Source of the DNA: Methylococcaceae bacterium
GTDB taxonomy: Bacteria; Pseudomonadota; Gammaproteobacteria; Methylococcales; Methylomonadaceae
Assembly (NCBI GenBank): GCA_030618325.1
Contig: JAUXDP010000034.1
Coordinates: forward strand, 1 to 16,624
Length of the DNA stretch: 16,624 nucleotides
Reading direction: 5' to 3'
The notes under the pieces are model-generated. The model saw nothing but the letters and a program-made list of their open reading frames with translations. It ran no database searches and was not told where the DNA came from. The first letter of the stretch is position 1. Each line of letters opens with the position of its first letter. Of the stretch, positions 7,835 to 15,597 are shown in pieces. Position numbers and translations under genes: made by a program.

Positions 7835-8545
7835 TTAGATCAAGGAATGGTGTCGAATTTTTCTTATGCTAAAGAGGCTTATAACGCCTGATGCAAAAAG
7901 CCAAACGCTAGCGGGGAGTGGAACAACCGTTTCATCCGGTATAAACAGGGATTCATTTAAGGCAACCGTATCAATAAAATAATCCCATTCTCCATCTGAT
8001 AAGTCAGGAGAAAAAAGCACTGAGGTGATAGGAAGCACTTTTGAATCTAACCTAAATATTTCAAATCCATCTAATGGATTTGAGGACAGATCGATTAGTG
8101 ATACCGAGTCTACTAATGTCTTATTAGAAAAAGCTTCTATCGTATAGCTGCCAGGGCGATTTAAACCGTTAAGTAAGACCCCTTCAATGGATGTCGCGCC
8201 GAATGATAAAGCGATATCGATTGATATCGTCGAATTGAGCGTTGGATGCCCGACTACTCTACCTGATGGATGGTTTGCCGTCCCATATAAATTGGGTACT
8301 GTAATCAAGGGTGTTGAAGGTATAAATGCTGGAAACCCAAGTACAACTCCACCTGTGAAGGTTAAGATACTATCAACTTCGATAGTTTGAGCCGGACCGG
8401 CCCTACTGAAACTACCGGAAGCGTTAATGATTGTTGGATTCGTTTCAAAGTCTACGATTGCGGAAAATGCAAGTTCTGAAAATGCTACGGCAACCAATAG
8501 AATGTTTGCTAAGAGACTTGTTTTTAAAGATTTGTGAAGATTCAT
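7835..8545 (-). CDS. Secreted PEP-CTERM (VPLPA-type) sorting-tail protein
   Basis: 236 residues. The start is supported by AGGAG eight bases before the ATG. Signal peptide: KSLKTSLLANILLVAVAFSELAFSA. The mature part opens with IVDFET and is a beta-rich domain of about 175 residues, with SIDIALSFGATSIEGVLL and ending DYFIDTVALNE, the jelly-roll style common in short PEP-CTERM proteins. The tail, residues 207-236, is VVPLPASVWLFASGV, a hydrophobic segment, then IRKIRHH: a clear VPLPA-CTERM signal for exosortase. There are no cysteines in the mature part and no catalytic motif. The gene is on the same strand as the larger PEP-CTERM gene but is probably transcribed separately, given the 670-base gap between them. 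Likely a cell-surface or extracellular-matrix protein; binding specificity is unknown. Confidence 0.85.
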   Translation of the reverse strand: MNLHKSLKTSLLANILLVAVAFSELAFSAIVDFETNPTIINASGSFSRAGPAQTIEVDSILTFTGGVVLGFPAFIPSTPLITVPNLYGTANHPSGRVVGHPTLNSTISIDIALSFGATSIEGVLLNGLNRPGSYTIEAFSNKTLVDSVSLIDLSSNPLDGFEIFRLDSKVLPITSVLFSPDLSDGEWDYFIDTVALNESLFIPDETVVPLPASVWLFASGVISLFSIRKIRHHSLI

Positions 8546-9231
8546 TTTTATTACTCCTAAACTTAAATGTATTCTTGTGTTTTTATTGATAATTGAAGTT
8601 TTGGTTAGGCTTGTCGACCTCCTTATTTGACTCTGACTTTCGTTAAAAATGAGTATGTTGTCGAAATAACCTCGTCCATATTACCGCTTTTTTCACCCGG
8701 TACCAAGCGCTGAAGGCCATTTTGTTAGAAACTAACTTATGCTGCTACCCCAAAAGACTATCTTGATAGTCAATAGGGCTGATCAAAAAGCAGGAATTTG
8801 ATCGATTTTGAAATATAGGCTTTTCTCGTGATCTTGTCTGAATTGTTTTTATATTAAGGGGGACGCAATTCTAGGTTCAAAATAATTGCGCAGAGGTTAT
8901 GAATCAGGTAAGGTGATGGTTCGAAGACTAGATAATAGCTCAACTTTTTGCTGTTTTTTTGTTTCGAAAATGATCGGTGTGGGCTGTACTTTGTAGTGAG
9001 TTATTTAGTGCCCCAATTTGGCATTGATTATAAGCAAAGCTCGGTGCCTTATTCGTTTCTTGATTTAGATATTAGAATGAGGATAGAACCGAACGGATCT
9101 ATTCAGGTGTAGATGGGAGCAATTCTCCATAGTAATTCAATAGTAGAAGTTCGAGAAATTACACCTCTTAAAATGCGGTAAATAGTTGCACTCCGTCATG
9201 TTTTAATCTGAAGACATAGTAGGAAAATACA
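8546..9231. other. Divergent intergenic stretch upstream of the PEP-CTERM and six-repeat genes
   Basis: No gene seen. This 686-base stretch must hold the promoters of two divergent genes (minus at 8545, plus at 9232). It contains small dyads: GTTAG/CTAAC (8724-8736) and GACTATC-TT-GATAGTC (8756-8771), the latter shaped like an operator because its loop is too short for RNA. AGGA lies seven bases before the ATG at 9232. I could not identify a confident -35/-10 or sigma-54 site. Confidence 0.45.
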
Positions 9232-10794
9232 ATGATAAGAAAAATAATTTTGTTAAGTTGTGCGTTCGCGGTAACACTATCCTCCTCTATTCCTATGGCG
9301 GCTGATAACCAGCGTCTACCTGGTTTCCAAAAAACTAGTACTACTCCCACTCCCATTCAGGGAACAACGCTGGCAACCAGGAATGGAGGGGCAGAATGTA
9401 TGGCGATCGACGATTCAAATTCTACTGGCTGGAATGGAGGAGAGATTTGTTTGGCTTCAGAAATACAAGATACCTCGACAGCTAATTTTGCGGCTGTTAC
9501 CGATCTACCTGCTGCAAACTTCATGGCATTACAAGATTTAGAGTTTGCTGGTATTCCGGGTGCGGAATGCATGTCTGCTGGCGGCTCGAGCGAAGCCACA
9601 GGATCCACTGAAGGGTTTTGCATGGCTGCGGATCTCAGTACATCAGAAACTAATATTCAAAATTTTTCATTTAAAAATGGCTTACCTGCAACGGGTATGC
9701 AGTTTCTGCAAGCCATATTTGCTGATGGCAGCACACAGAGTGTTGGTGCACAAATCGTTCAGGAATGCATCTCACCTGATGGCTCAACTTTAGCTAATGA
9801 GAATGAGAGCTCTGGCGGGTTCTGTATGATTTCGAGTCTAAAAAAATCAATAACAGATTTTTCGGTTTTTTCGATTGCCAATGCTTTACCGATGGTGGGC
9901 TTGCAGTTCCTACAGGTTAAGTTTGCTGACATTAGCTCACCCGAGTTTCCGCTTTCATTTGACACGGAATGCCTATCTATAGGTGGCTCGGCTGCGAAAA
10001 CAACTGGGACAACCGGAGGGTTTTGCCTCGCTTCAGATCTTAGTACCTCGGCAGTAAAATCAGCGAATTTTTCTGTTGCCCATAATGCACCCGTAACGGA
10101 CTTGCAGTTCCTACAAATTACTTTTGGAGGCGATAGTTTAACAAGTGGCCAATTTACACCTTCTGGTTTTGGCGCGCCAATCGGAGCAGAATGCATCTCT
10201 GTTGATGGTTCGATTGCAGTTACTGGAAATCCCGATGGGTTTTGCCTGGTTTCAGATCTCATCGGTTCGACGGGCTCCTCTGCTATTTCTGTTGGCAATG
10301 ATTTACCCGTGTCCGGCTTGCAGTTTCTGCAGGTTCAATTTATAGATGGCAGTTCATTTTCTGGATCAACCCCTTCTTCTGGTCTAGGTGCACCAATCAT
10401 TGGTACGGAATGCGTGTCTATAGAAGGTTCGACTGCGGCTACAGGAAATGCCGAAGGATTTTGTTTGGTTTCGGATCTTATCAGTCCGACAATAGGCTTG
10501 GCTAATTTTTCGATTGCAAATAACTTACCGGTAAGGGCCTGGGAATTCTTGCAAGTTCCTGCTGAAGATGTCACGCGCTTTGGAGGTTCAAATATTGGCG
10601 CACCAGTGGGTGCCGTCGTTTCCGATTTTATGATGTTACCTTTTGACCTTCGATCCCCTTCTTCTGCTCAAGCCAACATTGTGGGTCGTCAAATGCGTTA
10701 TTTCCACCTTTCTGATCAAACCAATGGGATGGAAGCATATTCAACCCCTTATTGGCGTGCTTACCCTCATTTAGGACTTTGGATTGGTCGCTAA
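9232..10794 (+). CDS. Secreted protein of six paired-cysteine repeats with a Gly-Gly leader
   Basis: 520 residues; AGGA lies seven bases before the ATG. The signal peptide (RKIILLSCAFAVTLSSSIPMAA) is followed by a leader ending LATRNGG (residues 47-53), matching LAATEGG of the 96-residue peptide. Six repeats of about 50-55 residues follow, starting at 54, 111, 177, 245, 319 and 392. Each has ECxSxxG, a second Cys 17-19 residues on in GFCLxSDL, and ends with NxLPVxxLQFLQVxF. All twelve mature cysteines fall in these pairs. Spacers lengthen toward the C-terminus, and the last three share an (I)GAPIG-like motif. Residues about 460-520 are a non-repeat tail with many aromatics (YSTPYWRAYPHLGLW). 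No known family was recognised. Likely a periplasm-processed, exported structural or adhesive protein handled by the C39/barrel pair at 1293-3753; amyloid-like stacking is conceivable given the repeated QFLQV strands. The gene is monocistronic. Confidence 0.85.
   Translation: MIRKIILLSCAFAVTLSSSIPMAADNQRLPGFQKTSTTPTPIQGTTLATRNGGAECMAIDDSNSTGWNGGEICLASEIQDTSTANFAAVTDLPAANFMALQDLEFAGIPGAECMSAGGSSEATGSTEGFCMAADLSTSETNIQNFSFKNGLPATGMQFLQAIFADGSTQSVGAQIVQECISPDGSTLANENESSGGFCMISSLKKSITDFSVFSIANALPMVGLQFLQVKFADISSPEFPLSFDTECLSIGGSAAKTTGTTGGFCLASDLSTSAVKSANFSVAHNAPVTDLQFLQITFGGDSLTSGQFTPSGFGAPIGAECISVDGSIAVTGNPDGFCLVSDLIGSTGSSAISVGNDLPVSGLQFLQVQFIDGSSFSGSTPSSGLGAPIIGTECVSIEGSTAATGNAEGFCLVSDLISPTIGLANFSIANNLPVRAWEFLQVPAEDVTRFGGSNIGAPVGAVVSDFMMLPFDLRSPSSAQANIVGRQMRYFHLSDQTNGMEAYSTPYWRAYPHLGLWIGR
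9391..10557 (+). repeat. Six tandem coding repeats (paired-cysteine units)
   Basis: Units at 9391-9546, 9562-9720, 9760-9924, 9964-10125, 10186-10341 and 10405-10557. Cys spacing is 17, 17, 19, 18, 17 and 17 residues. Unit 1 is the most divergent (DLPAANFMALQDLEF at its end); units 4-6 are the most alike. Spacers between units run from about 5 to 21 residues. Similarity is clear in protein and partial in DNA, so the duplications look old rather than recent. Confidence 0.85.
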
Positions 10795-10827
10795 TTTTCA
10801 CTTACATTCTCAGGCAACGTAAGCCAT

Positions 10828-10860
10828 AAGGTACTATTAGGATTTGGTATCTTGGTTTTT
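10828..10860 (+). terminator. Weak intrinsic terminator candidate after the six-repeat gene
   Basis: AAGGTAC (10828-10834) pairs with GTATCTT (10847-10853), one G-T wobble, across a 12-base loop, followed by GG and a run of five T. It sits 34 bases after the stop codon. Confidence 0.35.
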
Positions 10861-10912
10861 ATATTGTTGATTAGCAATATTACCCAATATCTTAAGGGTT
10901 GGATCTAAATTA

Positions 10913-11944
10913 TTAATGTGTCAAAGCAGTTTTAAAAGCCAATTTGGCAGACTCTGATGAATCGATTCGCCAATCACATTCTTTATTAATATTAAACCAG
11001 TGAAATGCCTTTATTTTTTCGAAATCCGGGCTAGCTAGACGTTCAAAGGCATTTTTTATCCATTCGGCTTTGTTTTGTCCTGGCAGGTCATGTGGGCTTG
11101 CTTCGCAAGAGGCAAATTCGCCAATCATGATCGGTTTATCGCCAAATATTTCTGGATGGTCCACGAAGGTATGATAAATGTTCGCAAATATGTCATCGAA
11201 CCACAACCATTCAGGCCAGCCTGGCTTGCCATCATTATTACCCCAGTTATATCCATCCATACATAACCAGTCTACATAGTCTGTGCCGGGGTAATATTGT
11301 TTGACTATATTGACATCAAAAGGGAAATTATTCGGGCACCAGACAAATTTAGCCTTGGTTGCGCCTACTCTTTTAAAAATATCGTGAACATGACGAAAAG
11401 CTTTGACGTAATTTTCTGGCTGATCCTGCCAGCGATAAAACTCTTCGCCATTCAATACATTATCCTGAATCATCTCATGGGCAAATCTGAAGCGTATTTC
11501 AGCACCCCAATCTTTAATATCATAGGCGTAAACGGTAATGTACTTATCGTAAGTGCCATTAATAATATCCTTTAAGTCGACAGCCGGCTCCCAGGTTATA
11601 TGGAAAACGGTTGATGCCTTATTAGCTTTTCCTGCATTGATCGTGGTAAGCGCAGATCTAGGAAACCCAGGCTGATCTTTAGCATCCCAACCTTGAAACC
11701 ACATGATGGAATTTAGCTCTCGGCCTGAGATATTTTCAATATTCTTAATACCTTCTAATGTTGGCGGGTTGGTACCAACGAATGCGCCCATTTCTATCTT
11801 GTTGGTTTTCGAGTTTCCTAGCAGATCTGCAGCAACTGAGTTAAGAAAATCTTGATTAGTAAGCCTATAAACAGCTATGGCAGAAATAAGAAATAGACTG
11901 GTAATAAACAGTCGTTTGAAAATGGTTCTAATGGGTTTAGTCAT
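10913..11944 (-). CDS. Membrane-anchored GH26-family glycoside hydrolase
   Basis: 343 residues. GH26 enzymes are retaining endo-glycosidases, most often beta-mannanases, but also act on other beta-glucans and xylans; the substrate here cannot be told. The N-terminus has a basic patch, then one hydrophobic segment (LFITSLFLISAIAVY, about 12-26) with no clear cleavage site, so it is probably a signal anchor with a periplasmic catalytic domain. The TIM-barrel features visible are the acid/base glutamate E157 in RFRFAHEMIQ and the nucleophile E276 in PIMIGEFAS, with WFQGWD, FVWCPNN, WLCMDGYNWG and FHWFN between and after. Both catalytic glutamates are present, so it is likely active. The ATG has AGGT only a few bases upstream, a poor spacing. 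It stands alone and convergent with the six-repeat gene. Exopolysaccharide trimming would fit the PEP-CTERM setting, but that is inference. Confidence 0.85.
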   Translation of the reverse strand: MTKPIRTIFKRLFITSLFLISAIAVYRLTNQDFLNSVAADLLGNSKTNKIEMGAFVGTNPPTLEGIKNIENISGRELNSIMWFQGWDAKDQPGFPRSALTTINAGKANKASTVFHITWEPAVDLKDIINGTYDKYITVYAYDIKDWGAEIRFRFAHEMIQDNVLNGEEFYRWQDQPENYVKAFRHVHDIFKRVGATKAKFVWCPNNFPFDVNIVKQYYPGTDYVDWLCMDGYNWGNNDGKPGWPEWLWFDDIFANIYHTFVDHPEIFGDKPIMIGEFASCEASPHDLPGQNKAEWIKNAFERLASPDFEKIKAFHWFNINKECDWRIDSSESAKLAFKTALTH

Positions 11945-12017
11945 TACCTAAATATAAAATATTAATATTTACTCAATATTAAACCTAGAAAAATAAGTTA
12001 CCAGGGTTTCTAGGAGC

Positions 12018-12053
12018 CACCAAATGCCTCTAATATTTTGTAAATATTTGGTG
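12018..12053. repeat. Nested hairpins beyond the redox operon
   Basis: CACCAAAT (12018-12025) pairs with ATTTGGTG (12046-12053), and an alternative inner hairpin AATATTT-TGT-AAATATT occupies 12032-12048. The two are mutually exclusive. They lie about 107 bases past the stop of the minus-strand operon; with no T-tract they are a weak terminator candidate at best. Confidence 0.35.
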
Positions 12054-12159
12054 TTAACTTGCTTATTTATTAATGCTTTATATGCGGTCATCTTAATATT
12101 TTAGATTTTCTAAAGGTGGTGGGCAAACATACTAGAATAATAAAACCTATATCTATACA

Positions 12160-13224
12160 TCAACGACCTAATACATCACCACGCATTGATTCTACCATTT
12201 CCAAGATTGATTCAATTTCATGATTTGGCACTTCCAGTTCATTTAAACTTGCATTCAGATGACCAACTAGGCGATCAAAATGTGTATCGTTTAAGCCGAT
12301 TTCCACTAAGTGTTTGTGTGATTCACGAAGATCGAAGGGGCTGTATTGATAATCCTTGTTACCGAAAATCATAGACAGGAATGCTGTTTGCCTTTCAATT
12401 TGTGAGGTGATATCGACGTTTTCAAAAAAATGGCTGATTTCTGGATCTGCTATGATTTTCCGATAGAGGACATCGACGGCTTTTTTTACCGCTGGTTTGC
12501 CACCTATTCTGTCATACAATGACAGTTCCTCAAGTTGAAAAAAATCACCGCCCTTAGCCGCAACGTTATCCGTGCCCCAATCGATTCGTTTGTCCTGTTT
12601 TTTTAATAGGGGGATATGTTTAGAGCAGTGGATATAGGCTTCCTCCACTTCGATCATTATCCATCGTTCAGGTCGTTTGGTTCCTCCTGCCTGCATTTCG
12701 CTAATAATATCTTCAGGTAAATCATGACCTGTCTCCAGCAAATGATCGCTTTCAATGACACGGGCTGCGCCATTAACATGTAGACCCACTGTGGTTTCGA
12801 AAAAATCTACGAAGATAATGCCAACGTGGGGATTTTCAAGGATATTTCCCTGACTGGCTAGTACGCCATTGCCGCGATATTCCGGATAAATAAGGGATTG
12901 TTGATTAATCACACGGACAAATCCAGGCTTGCCAAACCGTGCTGAACAATCGCACTCACCATGACCATCGGCGGTTGCTACGAACATCACCTCTTGTTTG
13001 GTAATAAACTCCGTCATTATCGGGGACAAGTGGTTGAGCATTTGTTTGTCATAAAACTTCAGCGCTCTCTGACGGGTACCATATTTCTCCTGTAAAGCAT
13101 GTTCACCTTTTGACCCAGGTACCAAGGTTACCGTAGATTTCAGGGGATTTCTTGAAGTTTCAGTTTCACTTGCTTTATGATGAGTGTCTGTTTTTTTTTT
13201 GTTTTTTTTGAAAAATGAAATCAT
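12160..13224 (-). CDS. PNPOx-like flavin split-barrel fused to a group 1 truncated haemoglobin
   Basis: 354 residues; AGGAG lies seven bases before the ATG. After a Lys-rich, low-complexity start (about 1-60) comes a pyridoxamine-phosphate-oxidase-like split barrel, about 65-205 (MFVATADGHGECDCSARFG, GNGVLASQGNILENPHVGIIF, GLHVNGAARVIE), a fold that usually binds FMN or haem. Residues about 235-350 are a truncated haemoglobin: LYDRIGGKPAVKKAV at the start, SHFFENVD, RQTAFLSMIFG, and the proximal haem-ligand histidine H303 in RESHKHL, followed by THFDRLVGHL. Group 1 truncated globins bind O2 and NO. The gene starts 64 bases after the FHA-reductase-ferredoxin gene on the same strand, so the pair are probably co-transcribed. 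I infer that the reductase passes electrons to the flavin/haem protein, possibly for NO or other nitrosative or oxidative stress defence. The domain calls are firm, the reaction is not. Confidence 0.88.
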   Translation of the reverse strand: MISFFKKNKKKTDTHHKASETETSRNPLKSTVTLVPGSKGEHALQEKYGTRQRALKFYDKQMLNHLSPIMTEFITKQEVMFVATADGHGECDCSARFGKPGFVRVINQQSLIYPEYRGNGVLASQGNILENPHVGIIFVDFFETTVGLHVNGAARVIESDHLLETGHDLPEDIISEMQAGGTKRPERWIMIEVEEAYIHCSKHIPLLKKQDKRIDWGTDNVAAKGGDFFQLEELSLYDRIGGKPAVKKAVDVLYRKIIADPEISHFFENVDITSQIERQTAFLSMIFGNKDYQYSPFDLRESHKHLVEIGLNDTHFDRLVGHLNASLNELEVPNHEIESILEMVESMRGDVLGR

Positions 13225-13288
13225 AATTTATCTCCTAATTGCCTCGCCAGTTTCTACTAGAAACCGTGGGCAACTGATTATTCCAGGA

Positions 13289-14929
13289 TCAAGCATTAAT
13301 CACTAAATCGGAACGTGCAAATGCACAACAACTGAATATCAAACCCTGTTCGCGTTCATGGTTGTCGATCTCACAGTCAGCATTCATTTCTACTTGCCCC
13401 GACAAACATTTAACCATACATTCACCACATGACCCAGTTTTACAATCGTAATCTATTTCAATTCCTTGTGCTTCAGCCAATTGCAACAGATTGGTACTTT
13501 CATCAGTGTGAACGACTTTATTTGATTTTGCAAAAGTGATGGTGTGTAGCACTCCTTCTTTAGTAGTTAGTAGTGTTGTATCGGCTTTGACTTTTGGTCC
13601 ACATGTCTGAGGTTCCGGTTTTGTTATTGGCTGATTGGGTGTGCAATTAAAGCTCTCGCAATGTAAGCGTTGCATGGGGTAATTCATAGCCTCCAATAGA
13701 CTTTTTACACCCTTCATAAACGCTTCCGGGCCACATAAAAACACATCTCGATCATTAAGATCCTTGGCAAAAGATTCCAGCATAACGCGATCAATTCGAC
13801 CGGAAAAATCCTTCCAGTTATTATTTTTACCGTAGCTCCCCGTTAATGTAATTGCAAAATCCATGGCTTTGGCTGAGTCTGCCATCATTTCTAACTCTTT
13901 TCTATAAATGATGTCTTTGTGATGTCGGAATGAAAATAGCACTTTTGCATCAATATTAGAGGCGGTATCAAATAACCATCGGCTCATACTCATCAAAGGA
14001 GTAACGCCACTGCCAGCACCGATAAACAATACTTTTCGGCTGGATTTTTTTAAACAGCTGAAACGGCCGATAGGGCCTTTAACTTTGATTTTATCACCAA
14101 GTTTAATGTTGTCACATAACCAATTGGAAACTAAGCCGCCCGGCAAGCGTTTAACAGTAAAATCTAATGTGTGGGGACGAGAAGGACTGGACGACATACT
14201 ATAGGATCTTTGTACTTCTTTACCTTCAATATTGAGTAACAGGGTTACATATTGGCCGGGCAAGTACGAAAACAAAAGAGGTGAAACACCGACCAAACGG
14301 AATGTTTTGACATTATATGTTTCATCGATAATATTAGTAACCTGAAGCTCCGTTATGCCTTTCTGCCAAAGTGGAGCGGTTTGTACTAAATCTAATGAAA
14401 CGGGGGATGTTTTTAAGGATTGTTGATCCTGAGATTCAAAGCGAATTCTAAACGCCATAATATTGATTGAGGAGCCACCAAATAATGCTTGGACTTCATT
14501 CGAAATTAGTTTTTTGCCGTTCAAATAAGTACCGTGTTCGCTACCTAAATCTTCTATTTGATACTCCCCATTGATACAGGAAATCTTGGCATGGAAGGGC
14601 GATATTTTAGGTGATTCCAACACAATATCTGCCAAATTATGACTTCCAATAACGATTTCAGAGCGATTATTACGAAATTCAAATTCGTAAACTCTCTTCC
14701 TATCCCTTATCACCACAAGTTTATCGTAAGGCTTTATTCCAGTTGCGGCAGAGGCAAAAAGTTGATTTGACCAGTGTGAGTTGGGTTGTCTGTCCTTTAT
14801 GAAACTAGATGTATTCGAAATAGTTTTTTTTGTGAATTTATTATTTGATTCGGTTAATTGATTGAACAGTAAATTTACCCGATCGCTGTCAATAGGGTTG
14901 AGGTTTTGAAGTGAATTGGTTGATAACAT
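13289..14929 (-). CDS. FHA domain-ferredoxin reductase-[2Fe-2S] ferredoxin three-domain oxidoreductase
   Basis: 546 residues, ATG preceded by AAGG. Domain order: an N-terminal FHA domain about 72-165 (IVIGSHNLADIVLESP, SPFHAKI, DLGSEHGTYLNGKKL); a ferredoxin-NADP reductase module about 194-425 with FAD motif RSYSMSS (241-247), the NAD(P)-binding GAGSGVTPLMSM (304-315) and CGPEAFM (399-405); and a plant-type [2Fe-2S] domain about 460-546 with C496, C501, C504 and C534 or C535 as cluster ligands. The redox half resembles hybrid-cluster-protein reductases and oxygenase reductases: electrons go NAD(P)H to FAD to [2Fe-2S] to a partner. The FHA domain keeps the S/H/N residues but has Ser where the phosphothreonine-binding Gly-Arg arginine normally is. 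It is the first gene of the operon with the flavin/globin fusion at 12160-13224, which is the likely electron acceptor. Cytoplasmic; no signal peptide. Confidence 0.9.
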   Translation of the reverse strand: MLSTNSLQNLNPIDSDRVNLLFNQLTESNNKFTKKTISNTSSFIKDRQPNSHWSNQLFASAATGIKPYDKLVVIRDRKRVYEFEFRNNRSEIVIGSHNLADIVLESPKISPFHAKISCINGEYQIEDLGSEHGTYLNGKKLISNEVQALFGGSSINIMAFRIRFESQDQQSLKTSPVSLDLVQTAPLWQKGITELQVTNIIDETYNVKTFRLVGVSPLLFSYLPGQYVTLLLNIEGKEVQRSYSMSSSPSRPHTLDFTVKRLPGGLVSNWLCDNIKLGDKIKVKGPIGRFSCLKKSSRKVLFIGAGSGVTPLMSMSRWLFDTASNIDAKVLFSFRHHKDIIYRKELEMMADSAKAMDFAITLTGSYGKNNNWKDFSGRIDRVMLESFAKDLNDRDVFLCGPEAFMKGVKSLLEAMNYPMQRLHCESFNCTPNQPITKPEPQTCGPKVKADTTLLTTKEGVLHTITFAKSNKVVHTDESTNLLQLAEAQGIEIDYDCKTGSCGECMVKCLSGQVEMNADCEIDNHEREQGLIFSCCAFARSDLVINA

Positions 14930-15391
14930 TATTGCACCTTACTGTTCGAGTATTATTGTAATGAGAAACTATGGTTGGCTTTGTCTCATCATCTATTAAA
15001 ATAATTTCTATTACAGTGAAATATTCACCTTTTGCAGATATTAAAGAGCTGTTCTTTTTTACAGCTAGGCTAGCTTCTGGTTAAGACCGTAAATCGGCTC
15101 ATGCCTTTTTTTGGGTAGTTTATACAATTTCTAATTCCATGATAATATAGCTGTTAGTCAACCTATCGTTTCCATATGAAAACAATGAAACAAGCGATCA
15201 ACTTTAATGAATTGGGCATAGTGATACAGACAGAAAATATTCGATAAACAGATACTTAGATTAGTCGGAAACATGTTGCGAGTGGTGTTATGATCAATGG
15301 CATCATTAACCCAGTAAGGAAGGTGCAATGCAGGGTGGAGCACTCGACCTTTGTACCCTGACTATTACTACTATTAAGTTAAAAAAGCCTC

Positions 15392-15463
15392 TTCTCCAGC
15401 GGGAGAACGTTGGGGTGAGGGGAAGAAATAAGTTGTTTTCCTCAATTTATTTCCCCCTCACCC
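15392..15463. repeat. REP-like dispersed intergenic repeat with two hairpins
   Basis: TTCTCC-AGCG-GGAGAA (15392-15407) is followed by GGGTGAGGGG (15413-15422), which pairs with CCCCTCACCC (15454-15463) across 31 bases. The GC-rich CTCCAGCGGGAG and GGGGTGAGGGG blocks stand out from the AT-rich surroundings and resemble the palindromic repeats scattered between genes in many gammaproteobacteria. Confidence 0.6.
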
Positions 15464-15548
15464 TATGGAGATGGCTGGATTTGATGGCAGTGGAGTAGTG
15501 TAGCTATTGAAGAAATAACCTTTTAAGAAATGCTTATGCCTGTAAAAT

Positions 15549-15597
15549 AGATAGAATCAAGGAGCTTGTTTATCAACACTTCTCCTTGATTCTATCT
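15549..15597 (-). terminator. Perfect 16-bp inverted repeat, likely terminator of the remnant gene
   Basis: AGATAGAATCAAGGAG (15549-15564) pairs perfectly with CTCCTTGATTCTATCT (15582-15597) around 17 bases. On the minus strand it starts 17 bases after the TAG ending the frameshifted remnant at 15614 and is followed by ATTTTA, a short T-rich tail. This fits a terminator left over from that gene; a small-element end is the alternative. Confidence 0.55.

Noticed and set aside
9017..9034. Possible sigma-54 promoter (TTGGCA...GC) upstream of the six-repeat gene
   Set aside because: The distance between the GG and GC elements is two bases longer than the strict -24/-12 spacing.
9759..10298. 179-codon minus-strand ORF antisense to the six-repeat gene
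   Set aside because: Its own repeats merely mirror the coding repeats on the plus strand; no ribosome site or signal peptide.
9391..10557. CRISPR-like or satellite repeat array
   Set aside because: The period is about 160-220 bases, follows codons, and is conserved in protein more than in DNA, so it is a coding repeat.
15158..15343. 61-codon minus-strand ORF
   Set aside because: No ribosome site, no family, no signal peptide; looks random.
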